Position numbers and translations under genes: made by a program. The notes below the pieces were generated by a model. The model was given only the letters and a program-made list of their open reading frames with translations. It ran no database searches and was not told the origin of the DNA. From Persicaria tinctoria (Eukaryota; Streptophyta; Magnoliopsida; Caryophyllales; Polygonaceae), in NCBI GenBank assembly GCA_037127255.1, contig JBANSL010000006.1, positions 81,937,350 through 82,001,349 of the forward strand: a stretch of 64,000 bases of DNA. The letters run 5' to 3'. Below, piece after piece: positions 35,881 to 44,444 of the stretch. Position 1 is the stretch's first letter, and each line of letters opens with the position of its first letter.

Positions 35881-36819
35881 ATGTTGAGATTGTTGCAGTT
35901 TGAGGGTGAGAACTTTCACCAATATTTCACTAGATTGCATGAGTATGTTGACGACCTTGGTTCATGGGGTTATCAATTCAGCATCCGAGATATGATTATT
36001 TGCATACTTGATGGGATGACTGTTGAGACGCGAGCACTTGCTGAGTACATGAGTAACGGAGGTCTGAAACGGTTAGGAGGATTGTCGGGGTTGTGGGATT
36101 TTTTCTGTTATATGGATTACCATGTTTCACAAGAAGTCTTGCTCGCTACGTCTTCTCCGCCGATGGAGGACTCTGTCACACACCTGGAGGATCCATTGCA
36201 CACTCTTACTCAAGTGGTGCAGCAGTTAGAGGAAAGAAATATGAGCCGAATCGGAAAATTGGAGGAGCAAATGAGCCGCTGTAAAAACTTGGAGAATCAG
36301 ATGAGCCAACTCATTCAAATTTTAAGTGCAAAAGGTGAGAAAAAAAGGAGTTTCGAAGAAGATGAGGAATTGGTTGCAGACAACGATAGTTTCTTAGATG
36401 ATGGAGGAGATGGTCTAGTGCTTCCTGGCTTGGAATCTCATGAGTCGACGCATGAGGTTACATGTGATGTGTCTCCTACTCCATCTGCACCATCCATTCT
36501 GATCTCGCCTATTGATGAACCAGGTCTAGAGCCATCAGCTGAGGCTAAAGAGGTAATAAAGGTAAACTTTTGCAATTTTGAAGTTAATGGTGTATATGTT
36601 GATCCTTTTGACTGCTATTTTGAGAAGCCACCAGCGGAACTGTGTTGGTGGTATCATATTCCTTCTGCAGAGAGTCATACTAGACTATTTGATAGATTGA
36701 AAGGGTTCTTGAGTTCCGCATTTTATGCTTTCAATTTATTGTGCTATGATGTGCTTTGCAAGATGTGTGCACAGGAATATGATATGTTACTGAGGGCCTT
36801 GGCAATGTCTGAGAAATAA
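35881..36819 (+). CDS. Gag-derived 312-aa protein of element B
   Basis: An uninterrupted frame starts MLRLLQFEGENFHQYFTRL about 110 bases after the primer site. Residues 10-60 align with residues 138-190 of the C gag (ENFHQYFTRL against ESIHEYFDRF), so only the second half of the gag capsid region is kept. Residues 113-135 form a heptad-like coiled coil, and residues 136-150 (NLENQMSQLIQILSA) are identical to C gag residues 372-386. The zinc knuckle is missing. An acidic linker (about 156-240) leads to a C-terminal part of about 80 residues (WWYHIPSAESHTRLFDRL onward) that I do not recognise. It may help package or mobilise the element using partner enzymes, or may be passively maintained. 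The intact frame fits the youth of the copy. Confidence 0.8.
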   Translation: MLRLLQFEGENFHQYFTRLHEYVDDLGSWGYQFSIRDMIICILDGMTVETRALAEYMSNGGLKRLGGLSGLWDFFCYMDYHVSQEVLLATSSPPMEDSVTHLEDPLHTLTQVVQQLEERNMSRIGKLEEQMSRCKNLENQMSQLIQILSAKGEKKRSFEEDEELVADNDSFLDDGGDGLVLPGLESHESTHEVTCDVSPTPSAPSILISPIDEPGLEPSAEAKEVIKVNFCNFEVNGVYVDPFDCYFEKPPAELCWWYHIPSAESHTRLFDRLKGFLSSAFYAFNLLCYDVLCKMCAQEYDMLLRALAMSEK

Positions 36820-37040
36820 GGTCTTGAGATTGAGAATAAGTCAAGCCAATGACATTAAAGAGAGGCGCTTCTCGGGAGGCAACCCGAGGTAAGTTTTAGT
36901 TATTTCAATTCCTAGTTAGCTAGTTTTCTTTAACCCGACGCGCGCAATGCTCAGATCCGACCTATATCGCCCCTTCCACCACATTGTGAGCATTTCATTC
37001 ATCTCTTTCTCTATGTTTTTATTTTTTGTTGTCTTTTATG

Positions 37041-37080
37041 TTTCATTGAGGACAATGAAAGGTTTAAGTGTGGGGGAGGG
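37041..37080 (+). promoter_or_regulatory. Internal AGGA-loop hairpin and polypurine tract (B)
   Basis: TTTCATTG, loop AGGA, CAATGAAA: a perfect 8-bp stem. Five bases later comes AAGTGTGGGGGAGGG. It is the same module as the one that directly precedes the 3' LTR, about 1.2 kb upstream of it. Confidence 0.75.
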
Positions 37081-38243
37081 ATTGCATTGCATATAGATAG
37101 AATTTGCATATCATGTTTACTTATGTTATCATGTTTACTTATGTTATCATGTTTATTTATGTTGTCATGTTTATTTTTATTCATATACTGCATATGAAAA
37201 AAATCCAAAAATATCATGCATTGCATTTAAGTGTTATTAAATACCCATCTGACTTAGTTTGTCCTCTATTTTAAATTTCAAGCATGATTCATAAAAATCC
37301 CATGGAGTTCTGGATGTTTTGATTTTTGTCTGTATTTGATTTTTGTGGAGCATGAGCTAGCAAATATAATTGAGCATGTATGATTGAGCTAAAGTGTGAT
37401 TGAAGTCCTAAAAACATGACCCTGTGAGGATGTTTGGCCTTATTTGAATTCTTTTGCTCAATTGTGTGAATTACTCGCCTAGGTTGCTACCTCTTGGCAT
37501 TGACTGCAGTATCTATTTTTAAAGGCCGATGCACATGTTTTATTGCTTGCGGAGTTTATGTTTATATTTTGAGTCTTTTTGTTCAATTTTATGCATATCT
37601 AGTAAATAAGGTGGCAATGGTTGATGCACTGAGTAACCGGGTCTACGCATGACACCCATGGGTATGATTCGCGCAAAAAGGTGTTGAAAACTATCCACTA
37701 GGAAAGAAAGCTTGATCATTGAGTAACCAGGTTCATTCATGACACCCATGTTTGCAACTTGCGTAAAAAGGTGTTCAAGTGGACTTCATATTCATAGTTG
37801 AGGTGTTGATAGACCGGGGACATTCATGACACCCATGTTTGCGCTTCGCGTAAGGAAAGCACCAAGACAAGAAAAAGAAAAAAAAAGAAGACAAAAAAAA
37901 AAAAAAAAGAAAAAAAAGAGTATTGCATTTTATTTGTCTTTATTTTGTCCCGCAAGTGATGACATTTTGGTGGATAATTGGTGATATGGTGGTCAATGTC
38001 TATGAGCTTAGTGCATTATTGGTTTGAGTTGAGAGTTGTACTTAAAAGCCTAAACACATGAGTGAAACACATATTTTGGGTGAGGTTGGATGATGTCTAC
38101 TTCTAAGCTTTGATCACTGGAATACATGCTATGACGTTTGTTTGCTTGGTTTATGTTTTCACCTGCTATGATTTTGCTTTTTGATGAGGTTGAAACTTGA
38201 AGGGATTTCCTGTGGGATGCGTTGATTCATGTTCATTCTATCA

Positions 38244-38281
38244 TTGCTTGAGGACAAGCAAAGGTTAAGTGTGGGGGAGTT
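38244..38281 (+). promoter_or_regulatory. Terminal AGGA-loop hairpin and polypurine tract (B)
   Basis: TTGCTTG, loop AGGA, CAAGCAA: a perfect 7-bp stem. It is followed by AAGTGTGGGGGAGTT directly before the 3' LTR at 38282. The purine run is the expected primer for plus-strand DNA synthesis. Confidence 0.85.
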
Positions 38282-39744
38282 TGATAGCATGCATTTAGGT
38301 AGGCATAATAGGTTGCATTTAGCTTATTTAAGATGCATTTCATCCATGATTTGATTACAATTTGCATATTTGCTCTCTATGTTGGTGGAATCGGAATCTA
38401 CACGTTTTTATTGATTATTTCAGGTAATGGTAGATCCGAGGAGAAGACATGGGTTGATAACGCATTGGATGAGAATGTCTAGTTGATCGAAGAAGCTTAC
38501 ATGAAGATCTCAAGAGGTCCTGAGAAGAAGAAGCGAACCTAAACGAAGAACAAGTCTGCAGAAGTTGTCGCCAGACATGCTGAACTTGTTTTGCACTTTC
38601 TGGAGGCCTCGGTTGTCCGATCGACTATTATGACCATGCGTTGGAAAGCTCTTTCAGAGGGCTACAACTTTCATGTTGACGTCGAGAGCTGATTCAAGAC
38701 GGAATTTCCGTGAAAGACCAATGCAGCGCCCGCCGCATGGTTTGCTGCGCCCGCCGCATGGTTTGCCGCGCCCGCCGCCAGGGGCGGTATTCATGCTGCG
38801 CCCGCCGCATGGTTTGCTGCGCCCGTCGCAACTTTGCGGCGCCCGCCGCACGGACAGTCGGCGCGCCGTTTTGAGGAAAAAAACCCTAGTTTCTATTATG
38901 TTGGTTTGAGGCCGACTTGGATATTTTATTAGGCCACTTTTAGGTTATTTTTCATTAACTTCCATTCTATTCTTACGTTCTATCAGACAATTGGAGAGAG
39001 AGCGATGTTCGCCATAGGCGACTAAACTCTCTTCGTTCTACCTACAATTTGAAGCTTTATTTGGATTGAATTGTGAGTTTCTAATTCTTGTTCCTTATTT
39101 CCAATATTGAATGTTTCGACTTCTTTGTGCTTGAATGTTTGATTGTTTTATTCTATCTCGACTGATCAACTTGATAGAATCAATTCAATTGCTAGGGTTT
39201 TGTAGATTCCTGATTGCGAACCTTAACCCAAGTGGCAAACTTGTTCCTTTGGGGCTGATTGAACTAATTGAATGAGTAGGAAGTTGAATGTGTTGTTAAA
39301 TCCTTCTTTAGGGACTGCAAATACCTTGGTTAATCTCTGAACTTAAAGCTATCAATTGGGTTAAATCCTTCTTTAGGGACTGTTCGATTGATAAGGGTTT
39401 CTAGGACTGATTGGACTAGTAACTATATTAGGTCGGGACAAGGGCATTCATAGGAAACCTAAAAGGACAAGAGGACGTTACAATATCAATTCAACCAAAT
39501 AAAGTGGATAGTTGTAGGTAGAGCGATCTTCTCTAAATTGTTTTGCATCAATTTTGTTTATAGTTTATTTTGTTTTCTTTCTTATTTCAATCACCAAAAA
39601 CCCCCCTTTCACTAATTGGTAAATACACATTGTTGAGAAATACTTGATTCTCTGTGGGATCGACCTCTTACTTGCTTGCTATACTAGTTTGTAGGTTTTG
39701 AGTTTTATTTTGATACGGTTTAGGCGACTAAAAACCGCTCATCA
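38282..39744 (+). repeat. Element B 3' LTR
   Basis: 1463 bp, almost identical to the 5' LTR. It differs by an extra 21-bp GC-rich unit (around 38741-38761) and about six point changes, for example GCCATAGGCG for GCCATGGGCG. Followed by the ATTAT target duplication. Confidence 0.95.
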
Positions 39745-39749
39745 ATTAT

Positions 39750-40966
39750 CACCTACAAAACACTTTCCATGTAAATTCCTCAAGTACTGAAATTCATTTA
39801 AGGACATATGCTAAGTATTCAATTTATGATATATTTACTTTACAATAAAATAATGAAGAAAAATATAGTAGAACACCAACAAAATATCCTAATTTCATTT
39901 ATTTGAATATTCTTGGAGTGGATTAGGATGATTTTTTTTATCACATATGCTCATTTTCAAGATTCATAATTTCACACACCCTTTGAAAATTGAATTTCAA
40001 ACTTTTTAACTCGATTTAAAGAAGTAAGAAAATATAACTAAAATATCTTCTCAATACACTTAAAACCATTTAATAATGTTGAGAAATGGTAACTTTAACA
40101 ATTATCTTTTATCATATATTATTAGACAATTTATAAATTATAAAGGTTATGGATATTTATTCGAACACATTTTTAAACATCAAACACATATTCACTTAAG
40201 AAATTTTATGAAGAAAATGTTGATGAGCCATTAAACATATTTAAGGTGCTTGAAAGTTTTTTTGGGATACTTGAGAATTTGGTTCACATAAGATTTAAAG
40301 ATTTAAACACTAAATTTCTTGACAATACATCTGAATGAAAATATTCATACTTGAACTATTTATTCAACCACTTTCTTGATAATACACCAATACTTATTTA
40401 ACACACTTGGATATACTTTATTTTAATATGATTTATAATTTTCACTTACAACACCTGAAAACTGTTACGGAGGAATATGAAAATTTTTATGAAATATTAT
40501 CTCAATAACCCACTTTATAAAATTGCTACTGAGGAAATTTCCACTCTTATTTTATCAATAAAGGGTATATAGGATTTTGAAAACCCTAAACAAGCTAGTT
40601 CTATGTTGTATAGAAAATTTTGAACGGTATATATTTTGACGTTTAATATTTCTCATGGAGAAAATAACATTGATTATTATATTTCTAAAATACTTAGGTT
40701 GAAACAATATCTTGTATTTACAATTTGCATGATCCTACGAAAATGTTGTACAACCAAAATTCTTTCTATTACCATAACTTTTAGATTATTTATTTGAAAG
40801 GAAAAGGATATTTTGTTTGTCTTTCGAAAACAAATACCAAGTTTAAAAGAAAGATTTCACCTTCAGTTTTGTTACTATTTAGTTAGACAATTTAACTTTA
40901 TTATATTTAAAAATCTACAGAAAAGATTTTAAGAAAATGAAATTTAAAACTCGTGCACGAGGGAAT
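39750..40966 (-). other. Element F interior, right part, non-coding
   Basis: AT-rich DNA that continues the sequence broken by B. No frames or motifs are recognised, and no tRNA-Met or tRNA-Asp primer site is visible at its right edge where the LTR copy begins, so that border is probably deleted or rearranged. Confidence 0.45.
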
Positions 40967-42221
40967 GTTGCAGCGCCAGTGATTACTCGGACTTTAATGT
41001 CTTCGTAACCACCTTAGGGTTATATGGACATGCTACCATGCTCCCATAAACAAGATGATAATAAAATTAAATATAAGTAGCGGAAGTCTTAAAATACAAT
41101 AAATATTTTTTTTATTAAACGTATAATTCAAATTACAATATTCAATACACTAAAACATTACAGCGGAAGACTTGGTAAAAATAAAAACTTAAATCTTTAT
41201 ACAATATTTTCTAACAACTTTAAATAATTAAATATCTTGAAAATACAATGTCTTCTTACTCTTCTTAAAATTCTCTTCGGAGACTCGACCTTAACCTGCG
41301 AACTGGAGACTGGGGTATTGTATGAAGACAATGAACCCCTAGCCGTCCAAATCAACAAAGGACGGTTAGTTCGCGAGAACTAGCAAGTGACGGCTCTAAA
41401 ACTGGGACTACTTCAGATTTATACTCATTGACCTTTATTAGTATGAATTAAACCCGAATGCGATTATTAGAGTATTTTCGATGGGCTAATAGTTTAACGG
41501 CACAACTGTTATGACACGGATAATCCTGAAGGATTGAAGAACATAAGAAGTGGATGACAAGCACCCTTAGGAACCATATCCTGAGTACGAATGGGATATG
41601 ATATATACCTTGAATTAATTGTGATCACAGTGAAACCAACAGATGAGATATGATATAGCTTGAATTAATTGTGATCACTGTGAAACCAAATATCTATCAC
41701 ACACTTCACTCACTTTCCTCGCGTTGGATAGCTTGAACACAACTTTACACGACGTTACACATTTTAATACTTTTATATAGTTTACACGCTTCACAACACA
41801 CATTTTGATAGGTTACACATTTCATTCGACACACACCTCTTAATTAATTAACAATCATAGGATATCGGTCCCACTCTCAATAGTGGATAACGACCTAAAA
41901 CCGTTTTATTTGGTAGTGTAACATTCCGATAGATAATGTATGCGCGTTATTCTCCAGTCTTAAAGTTTCATGAAACTTTAAGACCGGAGAATAACGGCTC
42001 CGACCAGACTCTACCACATCACTTTCACTTTACATCACACATTACTTTCACTTTGCTTTTCATTGATTGATACATTTTACTTGCACTGATCTTGATTCAA
42101 TCGAGTTCCGATCGTAACACGCAATCCTCACAGTTTCACTATTGATTAATGACATATTTTAAGTGATCACACAATACAAAAGTAATCCATATTATTTAAA
42201 GGTAACATGGATGCCAAATAG
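40967..42221 (-). repeat. Element F, right LTR fragment (direct repeat of 14318-15548)
   Basis: Shares GAGGGAATGTTGCAGCGCC and about 1.23 kb of further sequence with the left LTR, at high identity by eye. It lacks the first 26 bases of the left copy and stops at GCCAAATAG, where the left copy continues for another 2 kb. It is therefore a truncated LTR. It has acquired a near-perfect palindrome at 41946-41995 that is absent from the left copy. Confidence 0.7.
41946..41995. repeat. Near-perfect 50-bp palindrome
   Basis: Arms 41946-41970 and 41971-41995 are reverse complements at 24 of 25 positions, with the centre at GTTTCATGAAAC. The homologous site in the left LTR (about 15276-15325) has only the short central palindrome. 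Confidence 0.95.
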
Positions 42222-42433
42222 TGAAATACCCTCGTATTTCTGTTTATTTAATTTTAGAATTTAATTAAATAAAAGTCGGAATTATTTCCTTTTTCCTAAT
42301 GTGTCAAGTTCATAAGATAATTACTTCACATATTATAATGTGAAATGTGTGAAATTGATTAATTTAAATTATTTAAATTAAAGTTTTACAAATAGTATTC
42401 ATATATTATTTATGGGTAAATTAGTGGATAACT

Positions 42434-42436
<3 letters not shown>
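42222..42436. other. Unassigned AT-rich DNA starting like an LTR
   Basis: Begins TGAAATACCCTCGTATTTC at the exact point where the F LTR homology stops. This resembles the LTR start seen on the opposite strand at 32737 (TGAAATACCTCAAAG), so an LTR of a related family in plus orientation may begin here. The other end was not found because the TA tract follows. Confidence 0.3.

Positions 42437-42505
<69 letters not shown>
42437..42505. repeat. TA dinucleotide microsatellite
   Basis: About 69 bases of uninterrupted TA. Confidence 0.98.
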
Positions 42506-42509
<4 letters not shown>

Positions 42510-42538
42510 TATGTACGTACGCGAATAGTATAAATATA

Positions 42539-42986
<448 letters not shown>

Positions 42987-44313
42987 TGATAATGCATATT
43001 CTAGATAGGCATTATAGATATATTTAGTGTAGTTAGGTTGCATTTCTTGCTTACTTTGTTGTTAAATTGCATCTTGTGTTCATTTTAGAAGAGTTCGGAT
43101 TCTGCGCAATTTTGTGTTTATCTCGCAGATTGAATCAGAACACATTTGGGAGATGCAATGTCTCGAAGAGGAACACACGATACATGGGAAGGAACAAGGA
43201 AGAAAAGAAGCAAGACAGGAGGGGAAGCTCGCAAAGGAAGCATGTGCCGCGGGCGCATCATAGGTGCCGCGGGCGCGCCAGAGTTGACGCGGGCGCGCCA
43301 GAGTTGACGCTGGCGCGCCAGAGGTGACGCGGCCGCGCCAGAGCCCGCCGCAGCGGGTCGTGAAGAAAACACGTGCGGCGGGCGCCACAACCTTGCGGCG
43401 GCGGCCGCAGCTGCCGTCAGCGTGTATGCGCAGCGTTTTGAAAACTTTAAGAAACCCTAGATGTTTTTGCCCATTGGGTGGCCGACTTGGATGTTTTTAT
43501 TAGGCACTTTTATGTTATTTTTCATCACTTCTCATTCTATTCATTCAACCATTAGACACTTTAGAGATTTTGAGCGATGTCTTCCATGAGGAACTAAACT
43601 CATCTATTCTGCCTACAATTTGAAGCTTTATTCGGATTGATTGTGAGTTTCTAATTCTCGCTCCTGGTTTCCTATTTGTGAATGCTTCAACTTCTTTGTG
43701 CTTAATTAATTATTGATTTGTTCTATCTTGTCTGGCCAACTCGTTAGATCAATTCAATCGCTAAGGTTTTGTAGATTCCTGATTGTGAACCTTAACCTAA
43801 GTGGCAAACTTATTCCTTTAGGGCTGATTGAACTAATTGAATGAGTACGAAGTTGAATGTGTTGTTAAATCCTTCTTTAGGGACTGCAAATACCTTGGCT
43901 AATCTCTGAACTTAACGCTATCAATTGGGTTAGATCCTTCTTTAGGGACTGTTCGATTGATAAGGGTTTCTAAGACTGATTGGACTAGTAACTATATTAG
44001 GTCGGGACAAGGGCATTCATAGGAAACATAATAGGACGAGAAGAAGTTACAAGGATCGCTTCAATCCAATAAAGTGGAAAATTGTAGGTGGAATTGCTTC
44101 TCTCATCTGTCTAAACCAAAATTCACTTACTCTGCGGTCGTTACTTTGCTTCAAAACTTTCACACAAAAACCCCCCTTCTTGTTACTTAATCGGCATTAG
44201 AGTCACACTTGAATCATAAATTTCCCTGTGGGATCGACCTCTTGCTTATTGCTATACTTGCTTTAGGTTTGAGTTTTCTTTGGCGGAATCAACGACAGGT
44301 TTCCCCTCCGTCA
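42987..44313 (+). repeat. Element C 5' LTR
   Basis: Begins TGATAATGCATATT and ends CCCCTCCGTCA. It contains a CTGTGGGATCGACCTC block near 44225 shared with B, and a GC-rich repeat (43240-43400). The start is by analogy with B because no 3' LTR remains for comparison. Confidence 0.75.
43240..43400 (+). repeat. GC-rich GGCGCGCC repeat in the LTR of C
   Basis: Several copies of GCGGGCGCGCCAGAGTTGAC-like units, then CCCGCCGCAGC. A stretch near 43310-43352 is almost identical to 45803-45845 inside the gag frame of the same element. Confidence 0.9.
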
Positions 44314-44317
44314 AATT

Positions 44318-44335
44318 TGGCGCCGTTGCCGGGGA
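44318..44335 (+). other. Primer-binding site of C (tRNA-Asp)
   Basis: TGGCGCCGTTGCCGGGGA, identical to that of B, four bases after the LTR. Confidence 0.9.
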
Positions 44336-44444
44336 TCTTTATTAAATTCTTGTGTTTTTTTTTTTAGTGTTGATCTTGGTGTGGACCGTCTTATAGGGTC
44401 CATACCTTTGCTACTAATTCTTCTCTGTAGAAAGCATTGCAGAG

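Larger units (their letters stand above)
36820..38281 (+). other. Element B 3' non-coding region
   Basis: Spacer between the ORF and the 3' LTR. It holds an internal hairpin-plus-polypurine module (37041-37080), three copies of a CATGACACCCAT motif (37631-37855), an A-rich tract (37870-37918) and the terminal module (38244-38281). A short tandem of about 18 bp (ATGTTATCATGTTTACTT variants) lies at 37105-37170. No env-like frame is present. Confidence 0.85.
34309..39744 (+). mobile_element. Element B: non-autonomous Athila-like retrotransposon, complete and young
   Basis: LTRs 34309-35750 (1442 bp) and 38282-39744 (1463 bp) begin TGATAGCATGCA and end CGCTCATCA. The target duplication ATTAT is exact (34304-34308 and 39745-39749). 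Inside are a tRNA-Asp primer site, one intact 312-codon frame derived from an Athila gag, a long 3' spacer with repeated motifs, and two hairpin-plus-polypurine modules. Protease, reverse transcriptase, RNase H and integrase are absent. By eye the LTRs differ by about six substitutions and one 21-bp unit, so insertion was recent. It sits in the interior of F. Confidence 0.95.
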
